From positions 1 through 51,283 of the forward strand of contig NZ_JAKKFH010000037.1 in assembly GCF_022230925.1 (NCBI RefSeq): a stretch of DNA of 51,283 bases. Reading direction: 5' to 3'. The position numbers were made by a program, and so were the translations under genes. The notes under the pieces were generated by a model. The model was not told the origin of the DNA and made no database searches. It was given only the letters and a program-made list of their open reading frames with translations. This document shows positions 31,031-39,499 of this stretch, one piece after another. The stretch's first letter is position 1. The number at the start of each line of letters is the position of its first letter. Source of the stretch: Micromonospora alfalfae. Lineage in GTDB: Bacteria > Actinomycetota > Actinomycetes > Mycobacteriales > Micromonosporaceae.

Positions 31031-33325
31031 TTGTCAAGGCACTCCGGCGGTTCCGGCGAATTGCCGCTCGACGACGAGATCGGTCGCGAGCAGGAGTACG
31101 TCTCGATGCTCTACAACCGGCTGGACGAGCTGCGTGAGCAGGCCGCCCACCGGCTCACCGCCGAGCTGCACAACACCGGCGGCACCCTCCAGGATCGCTC
31201 GCAGCGCGACAGCTCGGTAGCGATGTACGCCGATCAGGTCGAACAGTTCTCCGCAGTGGAGAACGGGCTCTGCTTCGGCCGTCTCGACGGCGACGACGAC
31301 TCCCGCCGCTACATCGGCCGGATCGGCATCTTCGACACCAGTGGTGACTACGACCCGCTGCTGATGGACTGGCGGGCACCCGCCGCCCGCCCGTTCTACC
31401 TCGCCACCGCCGCCAACCCGCAGGGCGTACGCCGTCGCCGGCACCTGCGTACCCGGCAGCGCAAGGTGACCGGGCTCAACGACGAGGTGCTCGACATCGA
31501 CACCGCCTCCCCCGGCGCCCACGAGGAGCTGACCGGTGAGGCGTCGCTGCTCGCCGCGCTGAACGCGGGCCGTACCGGCCGGATGCGCGACATCGTCGAG
31601 ACCATTCAGGCCGAACAGGACGAGGTCATCCGCGCGGAGCTTCCGGGCGTGATGGTGGTCCAGGGCGGCCCCGGCACCGGCAAGACCGCTGTCGCGCTGC
31701 ACCGGGCGGCGTACCTGCTCTACACGCACCGCCGGGAACTCTCCAGCCGTGGCGTGCTGCTGGTCGGCCCGAACGCGACCTTCCTGCGCTACATCTCCCA
31801 GGTGCTGCCGACGCTGGCCGAGACCGGCGTGCTGCTGCGTACCCAGGGTGATCTCTTTCCCGGGGTGAGCGCCCAACGGACCGAGCCGGCCGAGACCGCG
31901 GCGCTCAAGGGCCGGGAGGTGCTGGCCGAGGTGTTGGCGCTGGCCGTACGGGACCGGCAGTGGGTGCCGGACGAGCCGCTGGAGATCGAGGTCGATCGGG
32001 AGACGCTGACCCTCGACCCGGAGATCGTGCGCGCGGCCCGGGATCGGGTCCGTCGCGCCGACCGACCGCACAACCTGGCCCGCGCGCTGTTCGACGTGGA
32101 GATCGTGCACGCGCTCGCCGACCAGGTGGCCGAACGGATCGGCGCCGACCCGCTCGGCGGGGACAACCTCCTCGACGAGGCGGACCGCGCCGAGATCCGC
32201 CGCGAGCTGCGCGAGGAGACGGAGATCCAGGCCGCCCTGGACCGGCTGTGGCCGGTGCTCACCCCGCAGCGGCTGCTCGCCGACCTGTACGCCGACAGGG
32301 ACCGGATCGCCGCCGCCGCGCCGATGCTCAGCGAGGACGAGCGGGCGCTGCTGCACCGTGAGCGCGGCGGTTGGACGCCGGCCGACGTCCCGCTGCTGGA
32401 CGAGGCCGCCGAACTGCTCGGCGAGGACGAACGCGCCGCCGCCGCCCGGCGGGACCGCATCAGGATGATGGAACGGGAGTACGCCGAGGGCGTGCTGGAG
32501 ATCGCCAGGGGTTCCCGCTCGATCGACGTCGAGGACGAGGCCGAGGGCGGTGAGATCCTGGGCGTGACCGACCTGATCGACGCGGATCGACTGTTGGAGC
32601 GGCAGGAGGAGGCCGACCGGCTGACCACCGCGCAGCGGGCCGCCGCCGACCGCACCTGGGCGTTCGGCCACGTGATCGTGGACGAGGCGCAGGAGCTCTC
32701 GCCGATGGCCTGGCGACTGCTGATGCGCCGCTGCCCGAGCCGGTCGATGACGATCGTCGGAGATGTGGCACAGACCGGCGCGCTCAGCGGTACGCCGTCG
32801 TGGGCGGACGCCCTCGCCCCGTACGTCGAGCAGCGGTGGCGGCTCACCGAGCTGACGGTCAGCTACCGCACTCCCGCCGAGATCATGGCGGTCGCCGCCG
32901 ACGTACTGGCCGAGATCGACCCGGCACTGCGGCCGCCGCGCTCGGTGCGGGAGAGCGGCGTACCGCCGTGGGACCGGACGGTCCCCGCTGGCCGGTTGGC
33001 GGCGGAGTTGGTCGCCGAGGCCACCCGGGAGGCGGCCGGGCTGACCGAGGGGCGGCTCGGGGTCCTCGTGCCGGCCGGCCGGGTGGGTGAGTTGGGCGCG
33101 GCGGTGACCGGCGCCCTGCCGGAGGCCGCCGTCGGCGAGCATCCGGAGTTGGAGAGCCGGGTGGTGGTCTTGACAGTCGCGCAGGCCAAGGGGTTGGAGT
33201 TCGACTCGGTGCTGGTGGTCGATCCGGACCGGATGGTGGCCGAGTCTCCCCGTGGGCGCAGCGACCTGTACGTGGCCCTGACCCGCGCCACCCAACGCCT
33301 GGGCGTCCTCCGCCCGGCGAGCTGA
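31031..33325 (+). CDS. HelD-type UvrD-like helicase, RNA polymerase recycling factor
   Basis: A 764-aa superfamily 1 ATPase of the HelD family, which frees stalled or drug-bound RNA polymerase; the related HelR gives rifampicin tolerance. The N-terminal coiled coil (about 12-75, EIGREQEYVSMLYNRLDELR) inserts into the secondary channel in known structures. MDWRAPAARPFYLA (112-125) is a family signature. Walker A GGPGTGKT (about 212-219), Walker B VIVDEAQEL (about 549-557), GDVAQTGA and the C-terminal AKGLEFDSVLVVDP and VALTRATQRLGVL complete the helicase core. Start TTG 31031 with agggaga 6 nt before. No rifamycin-associated element (inverted ggggctt/aaggccc) was seen upstream. Confidence 0.93.
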   Translation: MSRHSGGSGELPLDDEIGREQEYVSMLYNRLDELREQAAHRLTAELHNTGGTLQDRSQRDSSVAMYADQVEQFSAVENGLCFGRLDGDDDSRRYIGRIGIFDTSGDYDPLLMDWRAPAARPFYLATAANPQGVRRRRHLRTRQRKVTGLNDEVLDIDTASPGAHEELTGEASLLAALNAGRTGRMRDIVETIQAEQDEVIRAELPGVMVVQGGPGTGKTAVALHRAAYLLYTHRRELSSRGVLLVGPNATFLRYISQVLPTLAETGVLLRTQGDLFPGVSAQRTEPAETAALKGREVLAEVLALAVRDRQWVPDEPLEIEVDRETLTLDPEIVRAARDRVRRADRPHNLARALFDVEIVHALADQVAERIGADPLGGDNLLDEADRAEIRRELREETEIQAALDRLWPVLTPQRLLADLYADRDRIAAAAPMLSEDERALLHRERGGWTPADVPLLDEAAELLGEDERAAAARRDRIRMMEREYAEGVLEIARGSRSIDVEDEAEGGEILGVTDLIDADRLLERQEEADRLTTAQRAAADRTWAFGHVIVDEAQELSPMAWRLLMRRCPSRSMTIVGDVAQTGALSGTPSWADALAPYVEQRWRLTELTVSYRTPAEIMAVAADVLAEIDPALRPPRSVRESGVPPWDRTVPAGRLAAELVAEATREAAGLTEGRLGVLVPAGRVGELGAAVTGALPEAAVGEHPELESRVVVLTVAQAKGLEFDSVLVVDPDRMVAESPRGRSDLYVALTRATQRLGVLRPAS

Positions 33326-33337
33326 CCACGAGGCTCA

Positions 33338-33371
33338 CCGCCCCGACCGAGCTGTCACGCGGTCGGGGCGG
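33338..33371. terminator. Hairpin between HelD and the convergent gene
   Basis: ccgccccgaccg and its exact complement form a 12-bp stem with a 10-nt loop, starting 12 bp after the HelD stop. Confidence 0.75.
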
Positions 33372-33379
33372 CGGGTGGG

Positions 33380-33805
33380 TTAGTCGTTTGATTTGTCCCT
33401 GATGGACTTTGCTGGGCCGGTCGCCGACGTGGACTGGTCGCTGGTGCCACCGCCCATCGGGGTGCTCAGGCCGCCGGTGGTGGCATCACCGGTGGTGGTC
33501 GGCGCTACCTTGCCCGGGTGTCGCTCCGGCTGTCGGGCCACCCGGCGTACGCTCGCCGGCCCGGCGGTGCCACCGGTGGTCGTCACCGCGCCCTGCCCGC
33601 CGACAGGGCCACCGTCGCGCAGCACCTGTGGGTCGATCCGCTCCTTGGCCGGATCGAAGGGGTCGTCGCGCTGGATCTGACTCTCCACATCGGTGCGTGG
33701 CACAGTCACCTCGTCGAGGGCGCCCTTGCCGTACACGCCACCGGCGATCCGGTCCTCGGCCTCGCGGGCGGCGTCCTGCCGCATGTCGTCCTCACGCACG
33801 TCCAT
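33380..33805 (-). CDS. Hypothetical low-complexity protein
   Basis: A 141-aa hydrophilic protein without membrane segments. The N-terminal half (MDVREDDMRQDAAREAEDRI, then DEVTVPRTDVESQIQRDDPF) is highly charged. The C-terminal half is a Thr/Gly/Ser-rich tail with TTTGG-like repeats (AVTTTGGTAG, APTTTGDATTGG) ending KSIRDKSND. I do not recognise a family. ATG 33805 has a good ribosome site (GAGGTG), whereas the longer frame to 34093 overlaps the opposite-strand GDPD gene. Probably intrinsically disordered. Confidence 0.6.
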   Translation of the reverse strand: MDVREDDMRQDAAREAEDRIAGGVYGKGALDEVTVPRTDVESQIQRDDPFDPAKERIDPQVLRDGGPVGGQGAVTTTGGTAGPASVRRVARQPERHPGKVAPTTTGDATTGGLSTPMGGGTSDQSTSATGPAKSIRDKSND

Positions 33806-33990
33806 CACCTCGCAGAAGCTGTGGAACTGACTGGGTGCCCGACCACCGGCCGACCAAACCCGGCGTGACCGGGAGGTCGTCCACGGCGGTTCACCGTCAC
33901 GCCGCCCGCTGGCCGCCTGCCCGCAGCCCGAGATGTCCATGCTGTCCCGCGACCGGTGGGAGATGCCCGCCGGCAGGAGGGGATGACAGC

Positions 33991-36033
33991 GTGCGCACAG
34001 TACGCCGTACCGCCGTCGCGGCCCTGGTGGCCGCGACGGTGACGACCGGGCTCGCGGTGCCCGCCCAGGCGAAGCCACGACCGGACCGGACATTCGACGT
34101 GCAGGCCCACCGGGGCGGCCTCGGGCTGCGGGTGGAGAACACCCTCGCCTCCTTCGGTAACGCCCTCCAACTCGGGGTGAGCACCCTCGAACTGGACGTG
34201 CAGATCACCGAGGACGGTCAGGCCGTCGTCACCCACGACCGGAAGGTCACCGGCACCAAGTGCGTCGATACCGCTGCGGTGACGCCCGGCGACCCGGAGT
34301 TTCCGTACGTCGGGAAGTACATCAACACGCTCAGCCTGGCCCAGGTGCGCTCGCTGGACTGCGGTTCGAAGACACTGTCGGACAAGCCCGGCCAACTCGC
34401 CGTCCCCGGTGCCCGGATGCCGCTGCTGCGTGAGGTCTTCGCGCTGGTCAACCGCTACCAGGCCAAGGACGTGAAGCTCAACGTCGAAACCAAGGTCGAG
34501 GCTGGCGCACCGACCGAGACCGCTCCCCGCGAGCAGTTCGTCAAGGTCACCGCCGCCGAGATCCGCGCCGCCGGGCTGCTCAAGCAGGTCACCATCCAGA
34601 GCTTCGACTGGGGCGCGCTGATGCGCATGCGTCAGGTCGAGCCGAAGCTGCCGCTGGTCGCCCTGACCAACTACGACTTCCTCCAGACCGGTCAGCCGGG
34701 TGCGTCGCCGTGGCTGGGCGGGCTCGACATCGACGACTTCGGCGGCGACCCGATCAAGGCGATCCGTAGCTTCGGCGCCAGCGCCTTCTCGCCGGTGCAC
34801 GGGTCCCCGCAGAACGGGACTGTCACCGACCCGGGTTACAAGCCGTACGTCACGAAGGAGATGGTCGCCCAGGCGCACCGCTACGGGATCAAGGTGATCC
34901 CGTGGACGGTCGACGATGTGCCGACCATGAGCAAGCTGATCGACGACGGCGTGGACGGCATGATCACCGACTACCCGGACCGGTTGCGCGGCGTGCTGGC
35001 GCAGCGTGGTTACCGGCTGCCGAAGGCGTACGCCGCGCCGTTCGACATCCAGGCACACCGGGGCGGTCGGGCCACCCGACCGGAGAACACACTGCCGGCG
35101 TTCGCGAACGCGCTGTCCAACCGGGCCATCTCCACCCTTGAGCTGGACACCAACGTGACGGCCGACGGCAAGCTCGTGGTGCTGCACGACCGGACCGTCA
35201 ACGGGTCGCACTGCGTCGACACCGCCCCGGTGCGCAAGGGGGACCGGAAGTTCCCGTACGTGGGCAAGCCGGTGCACGAGTTGACCCTGGCGCAGCTCAA
35301 GACCGTCGACTGCGGCACGAAGACGCTGCCCGAACTGCCCGCCCAGGTGCCCGCGCCCGGTGCCCGGATCCCGACCCTGGACGAGGTCTTCGCCCTGGTG
35401 AAGGCGAGTGGCCGCACCGACATCGGAATGAACATCGAAACGAAGATCAGTCCGGTGGTGAACGACACCGAGCCGTACCGCAGCTTCACCCGCAAGCTCG
35501 TCGACGCGATCCAGCGGGCCGGCTTCACCAGCACTGCCACCATCCAGTCGTTCGACTGGCGCACCATCACGTACGCCAAGCAGCTCGACCGCCGCATCGG
35601 CACTGTCGGCCTGGTCTGGCAGTACGGTCCCGCCGAGTGCGTCACCCTCGCGGACGAGTGCTCGCTGGAGGCGGTCTACGGCAACCCGTCGGTGAAGAGC
35701 CCCTGGACCGGTGGGCTGGACTGGTGGAAGTACCAGGACCTCGGCAAGCTGACCCGGGCCGCGGGAGCCGGCACGGTCTCCGCCAACTGGCAGGTGCACG
35801 ACCCGAAGCAGGGCACTGTCGCGTCGACCGACTGGTACCTGCGGGAGAACCCGGCATACTTCCACGGACCGGACGTTCGGACCCTCCAGACGCGCGACAA
35901 CCTGAAGGTGATCCCGTACACCGTCGATGACGCGACGGTGATGCAGCGGGTCATCGACCTGGGCGTCGACGGCATCATCACCGACGACCCGGACCTTCTG
36001 GTGAGCGTGGCCAGGCGCAACGGCCTGCGCTGA
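33991..36033 (+). CDS. Secreted tandem-domain glycerophosphodiester phosphodiesterase
   Basis: A 680-aa exported protein with signal peptide (RRTAVAALVAATVTTGLAVP-AQA, cleavage near residue 27) and two complete GDPD domains in tandem. Domain 1 (about 32-348) and domain 2 (about 350-680) each carry the catalytic AHRGG (His-Arg), the ENTL Glu-Asn pair, ELD(V/T), and a later HD. Both also share a KxVDxxxVxxGDxxFPYVGK-like insert and end in WTVDD or YTVDD before GVDG(M/I)ITD. It would split glycerophosphodiesters outside the cell into glycerol-3-phosphate and alcohol, scavenging phosphate or carbon from phospholipid headgroups or teichoic acids. GTG 33991 has AGGAGGGG upstream. A strong terminator follows. 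Confidence 0.92.
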   Translation: MRTVRRTAVAALVAATVTTGLAVPAQAKPRPDRTFDVQAHRGGLGLRVENTLASFGNALQLGVSTLELDVQITEDGQAVVTHDRKVTGTKCVDTAAVTPGDPEFPYVGKYINTLSLAQVRSLDCGSKTLSDKPGQLAVPGARMPLLREVFALVNRYQAKDVKLNVETKVEAGAPTETAPREQFVKVTAAEIRAAGLLKQVTIQSFDWGALMRMRQVEPKLPLVALTNYDFLQTGQPGASPWLGGLDIDDFGGDPIKAIRSFGASAFSPVHGSPQNGTVTDPGYKPYVTKEMVAQAHRYGIKVIPWTVDDVPTMSKLIDDGVDGMITDYPDRLRGVLAQRGYRLPKAYAAPFDIQAHRGGRATRPENTLPAFANALSNRAISTLELDTNVTADGKLVVLHDRTVNGSHCVDTAPVRKGDRKFPYVGKPVHELTLAQLKTVDCGTKTLPELPAQVPAPGARIPTLDEVFALVKASGRTDIGMNIETKISPVVNDTEPYRSFTRKLVDAIQRAGFTSTATIQSFDWRTITYAKQLDRRIGTVGLVWQYGPAECVTLADECSLEAVYGNPSVKSPWTGGLDWWKYQDLGKLTRAAGAGTVSANWQVHDPKQGTVASTDWYLRENPAYFHGPDVRTLQTRDNLKVIPYTVDDATVMQRVIDLGVDGIITDDPDLLVSVARRNGLR

Positions 36034-36046
36034 CCCCGCCAACCAC

Positions 36047-36081
36047 CCGATCGCCGGCCGGTTTTTCCGGCCGGCGATCGG
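36047..36081 (+). terminator. Perfect 15-bp hairpin with ttttt loop
   Basis: ccgatcgccggccgg and its exact complement enclose a 5-T loop, 13 bp after the GDPD stop. Confidence 0.85.
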
Positions 36082-36210
36082 TGTTACCTGCTCCGGGGCC
36101 TCGGGTAGTCGGGGGTTGTCCCCGCCACGAAAGCGAACCGCGCCGTGGCCGACACGCGGTAGCGGGGCGAGGGAATGCAGGTACGACTCATCGCATCCTG
36201 AGGAGGACAG

Positions 36211-36588
36211 ATGAGCACGCAGGCTGCTTCCACCCGGCCGACGAACCGGCCCATGAACGACCCGCAGAATCCCGCCCAGATGCGGGACATGCAGACCCAG
36301 CAGATGCCGGTGATGCATGACGGGCGCCGCAACGACATGCAGGCACCCGGTACGGAGACCAAGCAGGCGTTCAAGACCACCGAGTTCTGGATCTACCTGA
36401 TCGCGGTGGCCGCCGTACTGGGCGCGTCGCAGGTCGTTGGTCAGAACTCCGCTGGGGTGGACATCTTCCGGGCCGACAACGCCTGGTTCCTGATCACCCT
36501 GCTGACGCTTGGCTACCTCGGTAGCCGTGGCCTCGCGAAGGCCGGCAGCAACTGGCGCAGCAGCGAGGAGCGCAAGGCCCGGCACTGA
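36211..36588 (+). CDS. Small membrane protein, unknown
   Basis: A 125-aa protein. A disordered Met/Gln/Pro-rich cytosolic N-terminus (1-48, with QNPAQMRDMQTQQMPVMHDG) precedes two membrane helices (about 55-74, FWIYLIAVAAVLGASQVV; about 88-105, WFLITLLTLGYLGSRGLAKA) and a short basic tail. ATG 36211 has an excellent GAGGAGG ribosome site. It is a conserved-looking actinomycete hypothetical; I do not know a function. A perfect 38-bp palindrome follows as terminator. Confidence 0.8.
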   Translation: MSTQAASTRPTNRPMNDPQNPAQMRDMQTQQMPVMHDGRRNDMQAPGTETKQAFKTTEFWIYLIAVAAVLGASQVVGQNSAGVDIFRADNAWFLITLLTLGYLGSRGLAKAGSNWRSSEERKARH

Positions 36589-36601
36589 CCGGTTCACAGT
36601 G

Positions 36602-36639
36602 CACGGTGGCCTCCGGGAGATCTCCCGGAGGCCACCGTG
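36602..36639. terminator. Perfect 38-bp palindrome, bidirectional terminator
   Basis: cacggtggcctccgggaga is followed immediately by its exact reverse complement (19+19 bp). It sits between the 3' ends of two convergent genes. Confidence 0.85.
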
Positions 36640-36652
36640 GTGTTCGGTCCGA

Positions 36653-37603
36653 CTACTCGTCGCCGCCGAAGTCGCCCCCGAAGTCGCCCTCGAACGCGTC
36701 CTCGATCATCTCGCCGGCGATCATGCCGCCGGCGACGCCGAGCGCCGCTCCGGCCACCATGCCGCCCATGCCGTGCCCGCGGCTGTGCCCGTGACCGTGG
36801 CTGGGGCCGTACTGGGAGCGCAGGCTGCCGTAACGGGACGTGGTCTCGCGCAGCCAGCCGTCGACGACCTGCGCCCAGTCGACGCGGTCAGCGTCGGTGT
36901 GCGCCACCTGGTAACGACCGAACGCGTCGTGCCCGGCGCTGAGGAACCCGCCGCGCTTGTCGCACTCCAGGATGACCTCCACACCGCGCTGGCTGGTCAC
37001 GAAGGTCAGCTCGACCTCCCGGATCGTGCTCGCGTACTGCGGGGAGGCAAAGAACTCGATCTCCTGGTAGAACGGCAGCGTCTGCTGCACGCCCCGGATG
37101 TGGCCACGCTCCAGGTCGGCGTGCTTGAACCGGAAGCCGAGCCGCTGGAACGCCTCCAGAATCCGCTCGTGCACCGGCAGCGGGTGCACCGCCACCTGGT
37201 CCAGGTCGCTCTTGTCGACCGCGCGAGCGATCGCCAACTCGGTGCGCAGACCCATCGTCATGCCGTGCAGGCGCTGGCCGTACACGTCGGTGATCGGGGT
37301 CTCCCACGGCACCGGCAGCTGGAACGGGATCGAGAGCTGCTGCTTCGGGGCGAGTACGAGCGACCCGCTGACCGCCATGCGGTGGAACTCCATGGTGCCC
37401 GCGTACTCGGTGTCGTGTCCCTCGACCTCGACCCGGGTGACAAGGCCGATCACCACCTGCTCGATGGCTGCCTCAGCGTCGCCACCAACGAGGTTGACCT
37501 GCCCGTCGAGGGTCAGACCGGGCCGGGTGTTGGGGTTGGTCAGCACGGTGTCCACGCTGGGACCGCCCACACCGAACGCGCTCAACATCTTCTTGAAGAC
37601 CAT
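36653..37603 (-). CDS. Spo0M/SpoOM family sporulation-control protein
   Basis: A 316-aa arrestin-like protein. MVFKKMLSAFGVGGPSVDTV begins the family domain. The blocks LTLDGQVNLVGGDAEAAIEQ, LSIPFQLPVPWETPITDVYG and MGLRTELAIARAVDKSDLDQ then VAVHPLP are classic Spo0M. Bacillus Spo0M negatively affects entry into sporulation and binds cytoskeletal partners; in actinomycetes it is widespread with unclear role. The C-terminal tail (about 265-316) is unusual, with a His/Gly stretch (SHGHGHSRGHGMGG), a Gly-zipper-like hydrophobic segment and an acidic FGGDFGGDE end. ATG 37603 with AGGAG upstream. Confidence 0.9.
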   Translation of the reverse strand: MVFKKMLSAFGVGGPSVDTVLTNPNTRPGLTLDGQVNLVGGDAEAAIEQVVIGLVTRVEVEGHDTEYAGTMEFHRMAVSGSLVLAPKQQLSIPFQLPVPWETPITDVYGQRLHGMTMGLRTELAIARAVDKSDLDQVAVHPLPVHERILEAFQRLGFRFKHADLERGHIRGVQQTLPFYQEIEFFASPQYASTIREVELTFVTSQRGVEVILECDKRGGFLSAGHDAFGRYQVAHTDADRVDWAQVVDGWLRETTSRYGSLRSQYGPSHGHGHSRGHGMGGMVAGAALGVAGGMIAGEMIEDAFEGDFGGDFGGDE

Positions 37604-37731
37604 CGGAACTCCTGTGCGACGCCGACCGCTCCAGGTTGGAGTCGGACGTTGACTCGAACGGCACCCTATCCAGCACCCCTGTGAGGTGGCTGTGAAGCGC
37701 CACCCGACCCGCGCGTCTCGCTGGCTGCGCT

Positions 37732-37808
37732 TGATCGACTCGGGTTCCTGAAAGTCGGGGTGTCGCCGAGACCCGGACACCCCGACTTCCAGGAACCCGA
37801 GTCGATCA
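37732..37808. repeat. Long intergenic inverted repeat (33-bp arms)
   Basis: The arms at 37732-37764 and 37776-37808 are reverse complements with a single mismatch, separated by 11 nt. They begin tgatcgactcgggttcctg. The element lies 5 bp beyond the DUF397 stop, so it may act as a terminator. Its size and sequence look like a dispersed Micromonospora repeat rather than a simple terminator. Confidence 0.8.
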
Positions 37809-37812
37809 CGCA

Positions 37813-38025
37813 TCAGGGCGCGAACTCGCCGTCCTTCACCCCGTCGACGAACGCCATCCAGCCGCCTGCCGGGTAGACGAGGGTCGCTGCGGCGCGATCC
37901 TTGCTGTCGCGCACCGCCACCCGGCCGGAACCGTCCAGGACGGGCCCCGCCTCCACGCAGCTACCACCGTTGCTGTTGCTCCGGGTGCTGACATGCCAGG
38001 CCACCGCTGGCAAGGCTTCACTCAT
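37813..38025 (-). CDS. DUF397 domain protein
   Basis: A 70-aa protein with the DUF397 pattern: VAWHVSTRSNSNGGSCVEAG, VAVRDSKDRAAATLVYPAGG, then WMAFVDGVKDGEF. DUF397 proteins are small acidic partners of XRE/DUF5753 regulators in Streptomyces and relatives, thought to antagonise or be controlled by them in development (whiJ-like pairs). Its ATG overlaps the stop of the upstream HTH gene (ATGA), so the two form a coupled pair. Confidence 0.93.
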   Translation of the reverse strand: MSEALPAVAWHVSTRSNSNGGSCVEAGPVLDGSGRVAVRDSKDRAAATLVYPAGGWMAFVDGVKDGEFAP

Positions 38026-38891
38026 GGCAGTTCCTCCTTGATCTCCGCGATCAGCTCGGCCGCCTCGCGCCGATCCAACGCGACATCACGGAGCCGATCG
38101 TACGCAAGCGCGTAGCGCTTCGACGTTGGAGATTCCATGAAACGGCGCCCGCCCAGTGTCTCGGCATAGGCGACCTCCGGGTACGGCTTGGGCATCCCGA
38201 AGAGCACGAACGAGCCATCGAGACCGGCGTGCAGCCCCACCCTTGATGGCAGCACTCGGACATCGATGTTCGGCTGCCCGATCAGGTCAGCCAGGTGGTG
38301 GAGCTGGCCGCGCATCACGGCAGGGCCACCGACAGGTCGGCGCAGCACGCTCTCGTCGATGATCGCCGCCAGCCGGACGGCCGGGTCCCGCGCCAGCACA
38401 CGTTGACGGTCAATCCTGAGTTGTAGCCACTTGCCGATGGAGAAATCTGTCGCCCCCTCCCCCTCCGCGTTACGGATCACCGCCTCCGCGTAAGCCGGCG
38501 TCTGCATGAGCCCCGGCATGAGGAAGGCATCCCACGAGTAGATGCGTTCGGCCCTGCTCTCCAGCCAGGGGAAATCGATGAATGAGGCGTCAACCAACTC
38601 GTCATAGTCGTCGTCCCACCGATCCGTTCGCCAAGCATCCTCGGCGAGCTGGATGAAACGGTTCCGCTCGCGCCCGTCGTGCTCGCCGTAGAGATCGAGC
38701 AGCGACACGACGACGCCGCGCCGGAATGGCCACTCCGCGCGCTCCCAGCGGGCGATGGACGAAAAGTCGCGCTCCAGGAACTCGGCGGCCTGCTTCAGAG
38801 TGATGCCGCGTTGCTCCCGTAGCTGCCGCATCTGCTGACCGAGCCACTGGGCACGCAATGTCTGCACGAACGATTCACGCCTGGCGGGCAT
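38022..38891 (-). CDS. XRE-family regulator with DUF5753 domain (WhiJ-like)
   Basis: A 289-aa regulator. The HTH spans about 12-65 (LGQQMRQLREQRGITLKQAA then FLERDFSSIARWERAEWPFR). A C-terminal DUF5753 domain (about 95-285) has YSWDAFLMPGLMQTPAYAEA, LRIDRQRVLA, then DESVLRRPVGG and MRGQLHHLADLIGQPNIDVR. These regulators pair with DUF397 proteins and influence development or antibiotic production. ATG 38891 has GAGGAGAGGGG upstream; the longer frame to 39107 is upstream DNA. An inverted repeat 39 bp upstream may be its own operator. Confidence 0.93.
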   Translation of the reverse strand: MPARRESFVQTLRAQWLGQQMRQLREQRGITLKQAAEFLERDFSSIARWERAEWPFRRGVVVSLLDLYGEHDGRERNRFIQLAEDAWRTDRWDDDYDELVDASFIDFPWLESRAERIYSWDAFLMPGLMQTPAYAEAVIRNAEGEGATDFSIGKWLQLRIDRQRVLARDPAVRLAAIIDESVLRRPVGGPAVMRGQLHHLADLIGQPNIDVRVLPSRVGLHAGLDGSFVLFGMPKPYPEVAYAETLGGRRFMESPTSKRYALAYDRLRDVALDRREAAELIAEIKEELP

Positions 38892-39226
38892 GGTGCCCCT
38901 CTCCTCGCGGACCCTCACGACGAATTTTGTTGGTGTCGTTGCACCAATACCGAGGCCACTGGAAACGTGGCCTTCGGGTGAGGTGATCGCCGGCCCCCGG
39001 GGACGCCCGGTGCAAACACGGCAACCGCGGCTGTGCCAACAGCCGAGAAGGTGACGAGAGACGGCCTCGCGAGTGGCAGGCGCATACCGGCTCTCGTCGG
39101 GTCTCAACTAGAGCGTCGGGATGTGCGAATCCCGGCTCCGAACCGACCTGAACGAATAACTACCACGGCAAAGGGCGCCTTCGCGACCCTGACCCGCCCA
39201 TCGATCGACGACGCGCGAGGTGATGA
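38892..39226. other. 335-bp divergent promoter region
   Basis: No gene is seen between the XRE regulator and the DivIVA-like gene. It holds the putative operator at 38930-38947 and the ribosome site of the plus-strand gene (gaggtgatga). Confidence 0.5.
38930..38947. promoter_or_regulatory. Putative operator of the XRE regulator
   Basis: ttggtg-tcgttg-caccaa is a perfect 6+6+6 inverted repeat in a locally AT-rich stretch, 39-56 bp upstream of the regulator start. Confidence 0.4.
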
Positions 39227-39499
39227 ATGACCCGAGGCACTCTCTACGACGGCACGCTCCACGGCGGCGCTCGGCTGGCTCGGCTGCACCCGAGCCAGGT
39301 CCGCGACCGGCAGTTCACCGCCGTCGGTTTCGGCCGACGAGGCCTGGACCCCACTGAGGTACGGCGGTTCCTGCACCGCGTCGCGTTCGACCTGGCGACG
39401 CTGCACCACGATGTGGCTCGGCTCAGCGAGGAGAACGCCCGGGTGAAGCGTGCGCTGCGCGATTGGCAGAGCGCCTGGTCCGAGCGGCGTCAGCCGTGA
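39227..39499 (+). CDS. DivIVA-domain-like small protein
   Basis: A 90-aa protein. LHPSQVRDRQFTAVGFGRRG then LDPTEVRRFLHRVAFDLATL matches the N-terminal DivIVA motif (membrane-curvature/cell-wall scaffold family, FxxxRRGYDxxEVDxFL), followed by a short coiled coil (HHDVARLSEENARVKRALRD). Full DivIVA/Wag31 proteins are about 250-300 aa, so this is a mini-version with the targeting domain and a brief coil only. ATG 39227 has GAGGTG nearby. The stop overlaps the GTG of the next gene (GTGA), indicating an operon. Confidence 0.78.
   Translation: MTRGTLYDGTLHGGARLARLHPSQVRDRQFTAVGFGRRGLDPTEVRRFLHRVAFDLATLHHDVARLSEENARVKRALRDWQSAWSERRQP

Noticed and set aside
33805..36597. 930-aa minus frame opposite the GDPD gene
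   Set aside because: Antisense shadow produced by high third-position GC; the plus strand has all catalytic motifs of GDPD.
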